Notes under the pieces: generated by a model
What the model saw: only the letters and a program-made list of their open reading frames with translations
Databases searched by the model: none
What the model was told of the DNA's origin: nothing
Program-made: the position numbers and the translations under genes
Assembly (NCBI RefSeq): GCF_007858975.2
Contig: NZ_CP042220.2
Coordinates: 1,364,001-1,428,000, forward strand
Origin: Dickeya poaceiphila
GTDB taxonomy: Bacteria > Pseudomonadota > Gammaproteobacteria > Enterobacterales > Enterobacteriaceae
Reading direction: 5' to 3'
Length of the DNA: 64,000 nucleotides
Shown: piece by piece, positions 25,368 through 35,023 of the stretch
Numbering within the stretch: position 1 is the first letter of the stretch
Layout: each line of letters starts with the position of its first letter

Positions 25368-26252
25368 ATGAATAAACGTATCCCGCCGCTCAATGCGCTG
25401 CACGCCTTTGTGGTGACGGCTCGTCATCTCAATTTCACCCGCGCGGCGGCAGAGCTGTTTGTGACTCAGGGGGCGGTGAGCCGACAAATCGCCTCGCTGG
25501 AAGCGTGGCTGGGGTTTGCGTTGTTTCAACGTCATGCTCGTGGGCTGCGGCTCACTCCTCAGGGGAGCCAATTATTGCCAGAGGTGAGGACGGTGTTTGA
25601 ACACCTGTTTCGAGTGACTGATCAGGTTCGTGAAGGGCGCTCAATACGGATGAAAGCACCAACCTGCGCCATGCGGTGGCTGGTATCGCACCTGATGACG
25701 CTGGAACAGTCACGGCCAGATATCCATGTTGCGCTGACTACCACCACTGATCACGGCGTCGATTTTCGCCATGAAGATTTCGATGTCGCGGTGGTCTTCG
25801 CGTCAGATGACGCGCCGAAGCAACATGATGGCAAATTGTTCGACGAAGTGTTGTCTCCCGTGTTGGCTCCGCATTTGCTATCTGCCGGACAGACGGCATT
25901 ACTGCCGGAGCAACTGGCGCGTCTGACGTTGCTGCATCCTACCCATGATCAGCGCGACTGGAAGTTGTGGTTGAAAACACACGGTATCAGTGAGCAGGTG
26001 ATGCGCCGTAATCAGCAGTTCGACACCATGGATTTGGCGATCAGCGCGGCGATTCAGGGCTTCGGTATTGCGATAGCCGATGTGACGCTGGTAGCGGAAG
26101 ACCTCCGCCGCCAGCGGCTGGTGAGGCCTTTTACCGAGACGGTGCAAACCGGCGCGGCGTATTATCTGGTACACCGCTCTGGTGCGTCGGCGGAATGGCT
26201 GACGGATTTTCTGGCCAGTTTCACCGCGGGTTTATCGACAGATCAAGGCTGA
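25368..26252 (+). CDS. LysR-type transcriptional regulator (GcvA-like)
   Basis: A 294-residue LysR regulator. The winged helix-turn-helix covers residues 5-65 (PPLNALHAFVVTARHLNFTRAAAEL, then TQGAVSRQIASLEAWLG), followed by the effector-binding domain. I chose the ATG at 25368 (GAAAGGGG about 9 bases before); a longer open frame begins at 25281. It is divergent from the aminotransferase gene, the usual layout for a LysR protein controlling its neighbour. The effector is unknown. Its 3' end overlaps the convergent carboxypeptidase gene by 10 bases. Confidence 0.88.
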   Translation: MNKRIPPLNALHAFVVTARHLNFTRAAAELFVTQGAVSRQIASLEAWLGFALFQRHARGLRLTPQGSQLLPEVRTVFEHLFRVTDQVREGRSIRMKAPTCAMRWLVSHLMTLEQSRPDIHVALTTTTDHGVDFRHEDFDVAVVFASDDAPKQHDGKLFDEVLSPVLAPHLLSAGQTALLPEQLARLTLLHPTHDQRDWKLWLKTHGISEQVMRRNQQFDTMDLAISAAIQGFGIAIADVTLVAEDLRRQRLVRPFTETVQTGAAYYLVHRSGASAEWLTDFLASFTAGLSTDQG

Positions 26253-27259
26253 TGAAGCCAGGGCGCAAGTAGCGACACCTGTCCTGCGTCAAAATCCACA
26301 CGTATAGGTACGCCGAGCGGCAGAGTCAGCATCGGGTGGGTGTGGCAGCAGTCAAAATCAGCTAGCACCGGCAGCGGTTGCCCGTTAAGCACCTCGCGCA
26401 ACACGGTGAGTGAATCGCGGCCAGTGCCTTTGTCGTCGAATAGCTCGTGTTTACCCAGAATCACCGCCGCCACCCGGTCAAACACGCCGCAGAGCTTCAG
26501 ATGAGCAAACGAACGCTCTACGGTAGCGATGTCTTTTAGCGAATCTTCCAGCAGCAGAATGTCACCCTCTTCAATCGCCGGCATAAACGGGCTGCCCCAA
26601 ATCCCGGCCATGGTGTTGAGATTGCCGCCAATAAGCCGCCCTTGATAAATACCATTGCCGTCGAAACGCCACTGGTTGGGATAGGTGATTTTGGCGCGCG
26701 ATTGTTGATTCCAGTCGAGTCGTTCGTCGCTCCAGCCTGATGGTTGATGGTAGCGATGGTCGGGTTGCACAGTGCTGGTTAGCGCAAGGAAACTGGCAAA
26801 GGTGTCATCCACTAACGGTGGAAATTCGCCAAACGATGCCACCAGCGCCGGACCGTAAAAGGTCACCAGCCCGGTACGAGCATAAATGCCCAGCAGCAAC
26901 GCGGTGACGTCTGAGTAACCGATGATGATTTTCGGGTCGCGCCGTAGCGCGTCATAGTCGAGATACGGCAGCAGCGAGTTGCTGTTATTGCCGCCGATGG
27001 TGGACATAATGCAGCGCACATCCGGGTTACGGATCAGGCTATTCAGTTCGTCAGCGCGATCAGCGATGCTGCCGGAACGGTAGTAGTCGGTTTTACCGGT
27101 CAACGTGCCAGCGCACAGCCGATAACCGTGCTGTTTCAGAAAGGTTTTCGCCCGGTCAAAACGTGCCGGAGCAAAGTATGTCGCGGGCGAGGACGGCGAG
27201 AAAAAGCCAATAGTATCACCTGGGCGCAGCGGCGAGGGCAGTAACAGCATTTGAGACAT
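26243..27259 (-). CDS. Peptidase S66, LD-carboxypeptidase / MccF-like protein
   Basis: A 338-residue serine peptidase of family S66. The nucleophile elbow is GYSDVTALL, the glycine-rich GGNLNTMAG follows, the acidic partner lies in ILLLEDS, and the histidine in CHTHPM near the C-terminus. Family members either trim murein tetrapeptides (LdcA) or cleave microcin C-type peptide-nucleotides (MccF). Its length and the long middle insertion (SGWSDERLDWNQQ region) look more MccF-like. No signal peptide, so cytoplasmic. The start at 27259 has AAGGAA just upstream. No microcin genes are nearby. Confidence 0.82.
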   Translation of the reverse strand: MSQMLLLPSPLRPGDTIGFFSPSSPATYFAPARFDRAKTFLKQHGYRLCAGTLTGKTDYYRSGSIADRADELNSLIRNPDVRCIMSTIGGNNSNSLLPYLDYDALRRDPKIIIGYSDVTALLLGIYARTGLVTFYGPALVASFGEFPPLVDDTFASFLALTSTVQPDHRYHQPSGWSDERLDWNQQSRAKITYPNQWRFDGNGIYQGRLIGGNLNTMAGIWGSPFMPAIEEGDILLLEDSLKDIATVERSFAHLKLCGVFDRVAAVILGKHELFDDKGTGRDSLTVLREVLNGQPLPVLADFDCCHTHPMLTLPLGVPIRVDFDAGQVSLLAPWLHQP

Positions 27260-27642
27260 GAGTTCCTTTCTCCGTACAGGTGAGGCAGATAGGATTGATT
27301 GAATCATAAACCTTTCTTTTTAATCAGCAAACGCGATAAAAAAATAATTCCCTACGTTATTTTATAAATAGCTGCCTGTAATCACGGAAGTAACGTTTTC
27401 TGCGATTAAAGACAGTTCCTGCTATGTAATTTCTCTTTTAAAACGACATTTCATTCTATTTTGTTCGATAAGCTGATGGGATGGTAACCTTATGTTATAA
27501 AAATATTTTATATATAATTCACGCTCTGTTTTCGGCAGATAACGTAGAAAGAGGCCACCCGACATGGATAAGTGGGGGATGGCGATATTTTCGATCACAA
27601 CATAACAACAAACGATACCTCACAATTCAGGGGGTGGTAGCA
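27260..27642. other. Divergent region between MccF-like gene and chemoreceptor
   Basis: A 383-base AT-rich region. It must hold promoters for both neighbours. I looked for a flagellar sigma-28 promoter for the chemoreceptor, but the best GATAA-type -10 boxes have no properly spaced TAAA. No gene is seen. Confidence 0.45.
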
Positions 27643-29241
27643 ATGAAGATTTCGACACGATTATGGAGTTTCACCGGGATGCTGTCGCTGGGCATTCTGA
27701 TTATGGGTGCTATTGGCATGTTTACCGCAGAAAAGGCCAATCAGTCGCTTAAGACGGTGTATGAAGACCGTACGGTGGCGCTGGCCCAACTGGAAAAAAT
27801 GGAATGGCTGCTGCAGCGTAACCGGATATTGATCATGGATATGCTGTTGTTGCCAAATGCGTCAAATAAACAACAACGTATTGAAGAGTTAAACCAGAAT
27901 ACCACCCGGATTGATCAGGTCTGGAACGAATACCGTTCGACTTATCTGACGCCGGAGGAAACCCGTCTGGCAGATCAGTTTGCCGAATACTTGCAGCGCT
28001 ATCAACGTGAAGGGATACAACCGACCGATACAGCGATCCGAAGTGGGCAAATGGAACAGGCAATACGCCTTTATGACGAGAAAGTCAGTCCACAGGAAAA
28101 GCAAGCGCACGCCCAACTCACCCAACTGGTGATGTTACAGGTTGACGTTGCTAAAGACGAATACACCAGTTCGGTACAGCGTTATCAGTGGTTGAAAGCG
28201 CTGGCGATCATAGCCGTGTTGTCGGGAATTATCGGTGCAGTGGTATTTGGCTGGATGATGGTGCGCGGTATTGTCCGTAGTCTGGCGCAAGCGCAGGCAG
28301 CGGCTGAAGCCGTGGCGAATGGTGATTTGACCTATCCTATCAATGCCAGTGGGCGTGATGAGATCACTACCGTGCTGAATACGTTGTCGCATATGCAGGA
28401 TAGTCTGGGGCGCATTGTAATGCAGGTGCGACATGGCTCTGAGTCGGTGAAAGTCGCCAGTGGTGAAATCGCACTCGGCAACCATGACTTATCCGCACGC
28501 ACCGAATCTCAGGCCAGTGCGCTGGAACAAACGGCGGCGTCCATGGAACAACTCTCTGCAACGGTGAAGCAAAACGCGGATAACGCCAGACAAGCTAACC
28601 AGTTGGCTCAGACCGCCAGTCAGGTGGCCGAGCAGGGAGGGAGCGTGGTGACTCAGGTGGTGGACACCATGCGGGAAATCAATGACAGTGCCCAGCGTAT
28701 CGCCGATATCATTGGTGTTATCGACGGCATCGCTTTTCAAACCAATATTCTGGCATTGAACGCTGCCGTGGAAGCCGCGCGTGCCGGTGAACAAGGGCGT
28801 GGATTCTCGGTAGTCGCCGGTGAGGTACGGGCGCTGGCGCAGCGTAGTGCGGAGTCGGCCCGTGAAATCAAAGCGCTGATTTCCACCAGCGTGGAGCGGA
28901 TCGAAAGCGGCAGTACACTGGCGGATAACGCGGGCCACACCATGCTGGAAGTGGTTAATAGCATCCGTCGTGTGACCGATATCATGGGGGAGATCAGCTC
29001 TGCCAGCCACGAACAGAGTAGTGGGGTATCGCAGGTGGGTGAAGCCGTGGTGAGTATGGAGCGTACTACCCAACAAAACGCGGCGCTGGTCGAAGAGATG
29101 GCGGCGGCGGCAAGCAGTTTGAGTAGTCAGGCGGAAGAGCTGGTGCAAGCGGTCGGGGTATTCCAACTATCGGCACGGGCGCCCGGCATACAGCCGAGCA
29201 CCCGTGTTGCCGAACACAACCTGTTGCCGGATTATCAGTAA
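27643..29241 (+). CDS. Methyl-accepting chemotaxis protein
   Basis: A 532-residue transmembrane chemoreceptor. The N-terminal membrane helix ([18 protein letters not shown]) is followed by a periplasmic four-helix bundle of about 150 residues, a second helix ([19 protein letters not shown]), a HAMP domain, and the cytoplasmic signalling hairpin whose tip reads [20 protein letters not shown]. Length fits Tar/Tsr-type receptors. The C-terminus lacks the NWETF-type pentapeptide that tethers CheR/CheB in some receptors. I chose ATG 27643 with a GGGGTGG site upstream; the frame opens at 27481. The ligand cannot be deduced. Its 3' end overlaps the convergent ggt gene by 7 bases. Confidence 0.9.
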   Translation: MKISTRLWSFTGMLSLGILIMGAIGMFTAEKANQSLKTVYEDRTVALAQLEKMEWLLQRNRILIMDMLLLPNASNKQQRIEELNQNTTRIDQVWNEYRSTYLTPEETRLADQFAEYLQRYQREGIQPTDTAIRSGQMEQAIRLYDEKVSPQEKQAHAQLTQLVMLQVDVAKDEYTSSVQRYQWLKALAIIAVLSGIIGAVVFGWMMVRGIVRSLAQAQAAAEAVANGDLTYPINASGRDEITTVLNTLSHMQDSLGRIVMQVRHGSESVKVASGEIALGNHDLSARTESQASALEQTAASMEQLSATVKQNADNARQANQLAQTASQVAEQGGSVVTQVVDTMREINDSAQRIADIIGVIDGIAFQTNILALNAAVEAARAGEQGRGFSVVAGEVRALAQRSAESAREIKALISTSVERIESGSTLADNAGHTMLEVVNSIRRVTDIMGEISSASHEQSSGVSQVGEAVVSMERTTQQNAALVEEMAAAASSLSSQAEELVQAVGVFQLSARAPGIQPSTRVAEHNLLPDYQ

Positions 29242-30998
29242 CCGATGGCGGCGCCAGCCGGACGACGCGAATCGTTGGCGCCGTACAGATACCCTTCGCG
29301 CACCTTGCCGGACACTGCCGAGTCGTTGCCGGAGTTGGCGGGGATAACGCCTTCCTCGCCGGCTAAGCCAACCATGATAAGCTCGGTGGCGCCCCAGGGC
29401 GTCTGCTCCACCATCTTATAACCGCGTTCTTTGAGCAGATTAAGGGTGTCGGCAGACAGGCCGCGCTGCTCATAGTACACCTCGTCTGGCAACCATTGAT
29501 GGTGGATGCGTGGCGCGTCCACTGCTTCTTGCGGCAACATACTGAAATCAAGAATATTCAGCGCGCTTTGCAGCGTAATGCTGATGATGCGTGCCCCTCC
29601 CGGCGAACCGATGACCAGAAAGATCTTGCCGTCTTTAGTCACCAGTGACGGGCTCATGGATGAGAGCGGACGTTTGCCCGGCGCAATTGAGTTACGTTCC
29701 CCTTGAACCAGACCGTACAAGTTCTTTTCGCCGACTTTGACGGTGAAATCATCCATCTCGTCGTTCAGAAAGAAACCGGTGCCGGGAGCTATCACTACCG
29801 CGCCGAAACGGCCATTCACCGTATAGGTGGTAGAAACGGCGTTACCCTGGTTATCGACAATTGAGTAGTGGGTCGTTTCCGGTTTTTCATGCGGTTCCAT
29901 GCCGGGTTGGACCTGTTCGGACGGTGTGGCGTTGGTGTTGTCGATTTTCTTGCGGATCTCGGCGGCATAGTCTTTGCTCAGCAACCGGTCGGTGGGGTTT
30001 TTAACAAATGCCGGGTCGCCCAGATAGGTGTTGCGATCCATGTAAGCATGGCGCATGGCTTCAGTCATTACATGTATGGCCTGCGCTGAGTTGAATCCCA
30101 TGCTTTTCAGGTCGTAACCTTCGAGAATGTTCAGCGTTTCACACAGGGTAATTCCGCCGGAACTGGGCGGAGGCGACGAGATGAACTGATAACCACGATA
30201 GCTGCAGGTAATGGGTTTGGTTTCAGTTACCCGATAATTGGCGAAGTCCGCTACAGTCAGAATACCGCCGCCTTTTTTAGATGCAGTCTCGATTATCTGG
30301 GGAATGTTGCCGTGGTAGAACGCATCCGGGCCTTTATCCGATATAGCCTGTAACGTATGGGCCAGATCGGTCTGCACCAGCCGGTCGCCCGGTTGTAACG
30401 CCGAGCCGTCCGGGCGCAGGAAGATGCGTGCTGATTCCGGGTCTTGCTTAAATCGTTTGATGGTCGTGTCGAGGATGTCGGTGTCGCCGCGGGTTAACAC
30501 AAAGCCTTCTCGCGCCAGCTTGATGGCCGGGGCCATCACCTGGGCGCGGGCCAGCTTGCCGTATTTTTCGCGCGCGGTTTCCAGCCCCAGTACTGTGCCG
30601 GGAACGCCTGCAGCCAGATAGCCATACAAGCTGGCGTCTTTTTTGACTTTGCCTTCAGCATCCAGATACATCGTAGCGGAAGCCGCGGCGGGCGCAGTTT
30701 CCCGAAAGTTGATGAAGGTATCCTGACCATTTGCCAGATGAATGGTCATAAACCCGCCACCACCGATGTTGCCGCAGCACGGATTGACCACTGCCTGTGC
30801 GTAACCGACTGCTACTGCGGCATCAATCGCATTGCCCCCCATTTTTAGAATATCGACACCGACCTGTGAGGCCAGATGTTGTGAGGTGACCACCATACCG
30901 TGTTTGGCTTCCACTGCTGGTATGGAAACTGCGTGGACTACACCGCTGACCAATAATGCAGTCAGACTTAACGGCAGCAGCCATTTTCCCGATCTCAT
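29235..30998 (-). CDS. ggt: Gamma-glutamyltransferase
   Basis: A 587-residue periplasmic N-terminal nucleophile hydrolase that cleaves or transfers the gamma-glutamyl group of glutathione. A signal peptide ([18 protein letters not shown]) begins the protein. The autocatalytic cleavage site and catalytic Thr lie in [20 protein letters not shown], and [11 protein letters not shown] is the oxyanion region. The start at 30998 has GGGGGAG about 5 bases upstream; the frame opens 20 codons earlier. Proposenzyme length is typical (about 580). It is convergent with the chemoreceptor gene. Confidence 0.92.
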   Translation of the reverse strand: MRSGKWLLPLSLTALLVSGVVHAVSIPAVEAKHGMVVTSQHLASQVGVDILKMGGNAIDAAVAVGYAQAVVNPCCGNIGGGGFMTIHLANGQDTFINFRETAPAAASATMYLDAEGKVKKDASLYGYLAAGVPGTVLGLETAREKYGKLARAQVMAPAIKLAREGFVLTRGDTDILDTTIKRFKQDPESARIFLRPDGSALQPGDRLVQTDLAHTLQAISDKGPDAFYHGNIPQIIETASKKGGGILTVADFANYRVTETKPITCSYRGYQFISSPPPSSGGITLCETLNILEGYDLKSMGFNSAQAIHVMTEAMRHAYMDRNTYLGDPAFVKNPTDRLLSKDYAAEIRKKIDNTNATPSEQVQPGMEPHEKPETTHYSIVDNQGNAVSTTYTVNGRFGAVVIAPGTGFFLNDEMDDFTVKVGEKNLYGLVQGERNSIAPGKRPLSSMSPSLVTKDGKIFLVIGSPGGARIISITLQSALNILDFSMLPQEAVDAPRIHHQWLPDEVYYEQRGLSADTLNLLKERGYKMVEQTPWGATELIMVGLAGEEGVIPANSGNDSAVSGKVREGYLYGANDSRRPAGAAIGY

Positions 30999-31216
30999 AG
31001 AACTCCCCCTTGATTGGTTTATTGGTGTTGTGGTGGACTGCATGGGTTGTGTTTGCATTAATGCATTCTGCGTGCCATTTTTATTGTGAACACTATTTTA
31101 GTGTTGAGTTTTTATCCTGAACGCAATGGCATGATCAGTGTAGCTGCGGCGGCATGTCATGCCCGGAAAATCATCAGGAATGTGGGTGCCCCCTCGCTTT
31201 TTAGCGCTGATCATGT

Positions 31217-32464
31217 CTAGCCGTGGGCGTTATGTCGTGCGTAGGCGTCACGCACCACGGTGACGATTTGCTCGCTCACCGCTTGTTCAGGAAGGCACTG
31301 CTTCCTGATGCGCCGACAATTTTCCGCAATATTGGGGTCATCCAGAAGCTGATGCAATTTATCCTCTAGTTTGTCGATGTCTCTGTCATTCAGCCATGTA
31401 CCACACTTCATGGCGGTAACCCGACGCGCATTATCAAATTGATCAAACGCGCTGGGAATGACCAATTGGGGAATACCGGCTGCGAAAGATTGCGCCATCG
31501 TACCAATACCGCCGTGATGGATAATAGCTGCGCACTGATGCAGGTATTGACTCAAATTGATATGGCGCTCGATACGAATCCCGCTGTCGCCCGCCAGATC
31601 ATGTTGTGGTTGACCGACTATCAAACACTGATAGCCGCGTTGACGGGTTTTTTTCACCAGTGAAACGACCAGATCCCGTTTGCTACTTAACGCCCAACTG
31701 GGCATAAAAATCACCGTAGGCGCACGAGCGATAAACTGAGCCAAATCGGCATCTTGTTGGTTATCCAATAAATTAAAAAGCGGAAAACTCACCTGACGGA
31801 TGTGAGCCGGCCAGTCTGGCAATGGTGAGGCAAACCATTCCGGAAACAGGCACAGCAACGTTGCATCTGTGCAATGTGTCCATGACGTCAGCACGCGGTC
31901 GATACGCGGTAATTGCAACTGGCTCCTGAATTTATTGATAAAAGGCGCGAGTGTGCGATCAATCAGATATTTTTCGGCGAGATACAAAAACAGGCGACGC
32001 AGGCGTATCGGTAATCGACGCCCCCATACCAGTTGCTGATGATAGGGAGGATCATAACTAGAGATAAACGTTGATGGTGTGACTCGTACTGGGATAACAC
32101 AACATCCCTTGGTTTCGCTGAACATTTTTGCAGAAAAAGACCACAACGAAGTAAGAATGATTGACGAGCGATCTACCCACGGCTCCAGCGCTTCATAAGC
32201 CGGCTGTTGCTGCGCATTCATGTAATTGACCATTTCATGGAAGGCGGATTTTTGATGCCACAAACGTTGTGAATTAACAGCGCGTAAATAGTCCTCGCTT
32301 TTGCCGACAGGAATAAAATGAAGTCCTCTTTCTCTTGCCGTTTGTTCAAAATAAGGGTTGGTACAAAGATAAACATCCAGTCCGGCATTTCTCAATGCCT
32401 CACCTATTATGATGAATGGATAAACATCTCCGGCAGAGCCAAGCGTGGATAAAAATATCCTCAT
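31217..32464 (-). CDS. RhlB-like GT1 glycosyltransferase
   Basis: A 415-residue glycosyltransferase with the overall pattern of RhlB, the rhamnosyltransferase of rhamnolipid synthesis. It starts FLSTLGSAGDVYPFIIIGEA; has RLWHQKSAF, VTPSTF, LCLFPEWFASPLPDWP and FPLFNLLD; and ends with the sugar-nucleotide site HHGGIGTMAQSFAAGIPQ and FDQFDNARR. A strong AGGAGGG ribosome site precedes ATG 32464. RhlB adds a sugar to a hydroxyacyl lipid; no rhlA partner is in the window, so the acceptor may be another lipid or a lipopeptide. It points the same way as the peptide exporter, 813 bases upstream, but the gap and a repeat element make a common operon unlikely. Confidence 0.8.
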   Translation of the reverse strand: MRIFLSTLGSAGDVYPFIIIGEALRNAGLDVYLCTNPYFEQTARERGLHFIPVGKSEDYLRAVNSQRLWHQKSAFHEMVNYMNAQQQPAYEALEPWVDRSSIILTSLWSFSAKMFSETKGCCVIPVRVTPSTFISSYDPPYHQQLVWGRRLPIRLRRLFLYLAEKYLIDRTLAPFINKFRSQLQLPRIDRVLTSWTHCTDATLLCLFPEWFASPLPDWPAHIRQVSFPLFNLLDNQQDADLAQFIARAPTVIFMPSWALSSKRDLVVSLVKKTRQRGYQCLIVGQPQHDLAGDSGIRIERHINLSQYLHQCAAIIHHGGIGTMAQSFAAGIPQLVIPSAFDQFDNARRVTAMKCGTWLNDRDIDKLEDKLHQLLDDPNIAENCRRIRKQCLPEQAVSEQIVTVVRDAYARHNAHG

Positions 32465-32631
32465 GATTCCCTCCTTGTCACCAGCATTTACCGGTGCGAT
32501 CTCGTCCTTGAATTATGATGTAATACGATAATTAATGTTTATTACGGTAATTAATAGTGAAGTGGGTAGATGTTTTTAACGGGTCACCATCGTTATTTTT
32601 TTCCATTTGATTACAATAGAGGTCCGACAAC

Positions 32632-32808
32632 ATATATACCCTAAATAATTCAAGTTGCAGGCAGGCGGCGACGCAGCGAATCCCCAAACGCTGCCGGGAG
32701 CAAAGTTGAACGCTGCTGGCAGCGGCCCGTAGGGCGAGGCACAGAGATGGGCCGAGTAACAAAGCAAACGCATCTGCAATGTGAAGTATGACGGGTACGG
32801 GTATATAT
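32632..32808. repeat. Palindromic MITE-like enterobacterial repeat
   Basis: A 177-base non-coding element with inverted ends: ATATATACCC at the left and GGGTATATAT at the right, with TTCAAGTTGCAG inside the left matching CTGCAATGTGAA inside the right. The interior is GC-rich. The motif of a GTTGCAG-type end and a TGACGGGT tail is known from dispersed repeats in Dickeya, Pectobacterium, Serratia and Yersinia genomes (recognised by pattern). Short ORFs within it are not genes. Confidence 0.7.
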
Positions 32809-33233
32809 GTTGATTCATAGAATTATTGCGCAAGTATAGGTGAGGCGATATGTGACTGTACAGGCCTTATTTGTAAGGTGAATTTAATGGCTATTTAGTG
32901 TTGATGGTTATTTTTATATGAAAATAAATTAGGTGGATAAGAAGTAACATAAATAAATTACTATGTTGATTGTATTATGTGAAATAAAAAGCTAGGGGTA
33001 ATCTAACCGAATAACTATTTTCTGGTTTTCATTATGCCTTTTTATAAAACATAAAACGAAATAATGACGCATGATAACCATGAACTCTCTCATTAGCGGT
33101 GACTCTCTGACTGGGATCGCTTTTGCCTGTACTGGCTTATATGGCCTCAGGTCTACGACGGATCAGGATAGTTTCGTACTCCAGTGCTGTCGTCATTCAG
33201 CTTCATGGTCAGAGTGATCAACACTTTACTGAT

Positions 33234-33269
33234 ACAGGTAGTGCGCTGCAAAAAGAGCGCAATACCTGT
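33234..33269 (-). terminator. Hairpin after the exporter gene
   Basis: ACAGGTAGTGCGCT and AGCGCAATACCTGT form a 14-pair stem with one mismatch and an A-rich loop, 8 bases beyond the exporter stop. There is no clear T tract on the minus strand, so termination strength is uncertain. Confidence 0.45.
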
Positions 33270-33276
33270 CATCATC

Positions 33277-34941
33277 TCAATCCGTGGATACACGATCAGC
33301 AGATGAAGACAAACTTGTTACCAGTTGGCCGTCTTCAAACCGGAGCAACTGATCGGCCAGATGGAAGTAACGGTCATCATGGGTGATCACAATCACCAGT
33401 TTATTCTGCGCTTTCAGGCGGGGAATGATCTCGGTGTAAAACAGCCGACGGAATCTGGGGTCCTGATCCGCCGCCCATTCGTCAAAGACACAGATTGGTG
33501 TGTTTTCACAGTAGGACATGATCAGCGCCAGGCGTTTTTTCTGCCCGGAGGAGAGGTTTGTCGAGGACAGCTGACCGTGGGAGACGCTCACTTTATTGTT
33601 CAGTTCCAGGTCAGTCAGATGGCGTTGGATCATGGCGTCATCACCGGGGTTACCCCATTCATCCAGAACGTGATCGAACAGGAAGAAATCCGCGAAAATC
33701 GTGGAAAATGCCTGCTGGTATTCGGTAAGCGGGATGGTGTCAGACACGATGTCATCATCCAGACTGATCTGGCCCTGATCCGGCTGGTACAAGCCGACCA
33801 GCAGTTTTGCAAACGTCGATTTACCGCTGCCGTTGCCGCCGGTCAGAAAGACCGCTTCTCCGCGCCGGAACTGTGCATCAATAGGGCCGATACCAAAGCG
33901 GTACTGATCCCCGGCATCTGCCTGATAGTGAAAGGTGAGCTGGCGGACGTTAAGCGTCTGCCATGCCAGCCGTTCTGAGAGCGAATGGTGGCTTGATGGG
34001 GCCATGTCGGCCTCGTTGCGGGCCAGCGGTAGCCCTTCGACGTTACGGTAGGAGACGGTAAATTCGCTGAAACGGGATAATGAACTGACGACGTTTTCCA
34101 CCGGGTCGATCATATACAGGATCACCAGCGCGAAGCCGACGACTGAGTCGGTCGGGATGTCTTTGAAATACAGGCTGGAGCCGAATATCACCAGACCAAC
34201 CAGAAAAAAAATCAACGTCGAGCCAATGCTGTTCAGCATCGTAAAGATTAACGATACCCGGACACTGAGATGGCGGATATCGCGGTAATTGGTTTTCAGA
34301 ATCCGTTCATAAATGAAGTGACGCCGTCTGGCATTAATGCTCAGCTCCTGGCTGCCGTCGACCATCATCTGCATGCCCTGAAACAGCGCATCTTCATAGT
34401 GGCGCAGGTGCTTGAAATGGCGCAGCCCATAACGGAGGAAGACGCTGGCGATCAGTCCGAGCAGGATGATAAGCGCCGTTGAAACCAGAAACAGACGCCC
34501 GGAGAGGTAACTCATGTAACTCAGACAGAGCACCACCGTGATCAGGCTGTAGACGAACTCCGGGAGGATCAGCAGGCCTTCCGACAGCTTGGCCGCGTCG
34601 GTTTTCAACGCGGCCAGAATGCGGTGCCCGCCGATGCGTTCAATGATGGCATAAGGCGTTGACAGCAGACGGCGGGTGAGTGAGTCCCTGAATTCATAAA
34701 CGACGCGGGCCCCCAGCCTGGCCAGCAGATAGCGGGACATCAGGCCGAACAGCAATACCGCCGAGACCGCCAGTAAAAACCAGACAAAAGGTGTGACGCT
34801 GGCAGCGGACTGGCTGGTCATGGCACCGATCTGTAGGGTAATGATCTTTAGCATGCCAATACCAGACAGCGCGCTGATAGCACTTAGCACCGTGGCCAGC
34901 AGAACCTGCCATTTGAAACGGACAACGATAAGTTTGAACAT
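33277..34941 (-). CDS. Cyclic peptide/lipopeptide ABC exporter (PvdE/SyrD family)
   Basis: A 554-residue half-transporter with an N-terminal six-helix membrane domain fused to an ATPase. The nucleotide domain shows Walker A GGNGSGKSTF, signature LSSGQKKRLALIM, Walker B CVFDEWAADQDP and the switch His in ITHDDRY. The FDEWAADQDP form is characteristic of the cyclic-peptide exporters PvdE and SyrD, which move siderophore or lipopeptide products across the inner membrane. The start at 34941 has AGGA about 8 bases upstream; the open frame begins 36 codons earlier, overlapping the synthetase. It lies 82 bases downstream of the synthetase stop, with an intrinsic terminator between them. It very probably exports that synthetase's product. 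Confidence 0.9.
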   Translation of the reverse strand: MFKLIVVRFKWQVLLATVLSAISALSGIGMLKIITLQIGAMTSQSAASVTPFVWFLLAVSAVLLFGLMSRYLLARLGARVVYEFRDSLTRRLLSTPYAIIERIGGHRILAALKTDAAKLSEGLLILPEFVYSLITVVLCLSYMSYLSGRLFLVSTALIILLGLIASVFLRYGLRHFKHLRHYEDALFQGMQMMVDGSQELSINARRRHFIYERILKTNYRDIRHLSVRVSLIFTMLNSIGSTLIFFLVGLVIFGSSLYFKDIPTDSVVGFALVILYMIDPVENVVSSLSRFSEFTVSYRNVEGLPLARNEADMAPSSHHSLSERLAWQTLNVRQLTFHYQADAGDQYRFGIGPIDAQFRRGEAVFLTGGNGSGKSTFAKLLVGLYQPDQGQISLDDDIVSDTIPLTEYQQAFSTIFADFFLFDHVLDEWGNPGDDAMIQRHLTDLELNNKVSVSHGQLSSTNLSSGQKKRLALIMSYCENTPICVFDEWAADQDPRFRRLFYTEIIPRLKAQNKLVIVITHDDRYFHLADQLLRFEDGQLVTSLSSSADRVSTD

Positions 34942-34974
34942 CCGTTTTTCCTGTTTTTCCTTGTTATTCAGTAT

Positions 34975-35001
34975 AAAACCGCCGGTTGTAACAACCGGCG
35001 G
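34975..35001 (-). terminator. Intrinsic terminator between synthetase and exporter
   Basis: CCGCCGGTTG (34979-34988) and CAACCGGCGG (34992-35001) form a perfect 10-pair stem with a 3-base loop. On the minus strand it is followed by TTTTAT (complement of 34973-34978). It lies 23 bases after the synthetase stop and before the exporter ribosome site. Confidence 0.8.
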
Positions 35002-35023
35002 GGATGAACGACCGTACGATGGC

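Larger units (their letters stand above)
32465..33276. other. Spacer with repeat element between RhlB-like gene and peptide exporter
   Basis: An 812-base region. It contains the palindromic repeat at 32632-32808 and a hairpin at 33234-33269. The rest, roughly 32810-33230, is AT-rich with no convincing ORF. Confidence 0.5.

Noticed and set aside
27436..27545. Flagellar sigma-28 promoter before the chemoreceptor
   Set aside because: GATAA-type -10 boxes exist, but no TAAA box lies at the required spacing.
32532..32833. Two minus-strand ORFs of 76 and 85 codons
   Set aside because: They lie across the palindromic repeat and have no ribosome site or family match.
33123..33386. An 87-codon plus-strand ORF antisense to the exporter end
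   Set aside because: It overlaps the exporter 3' end and a hairpin, with no recognisable protein features.
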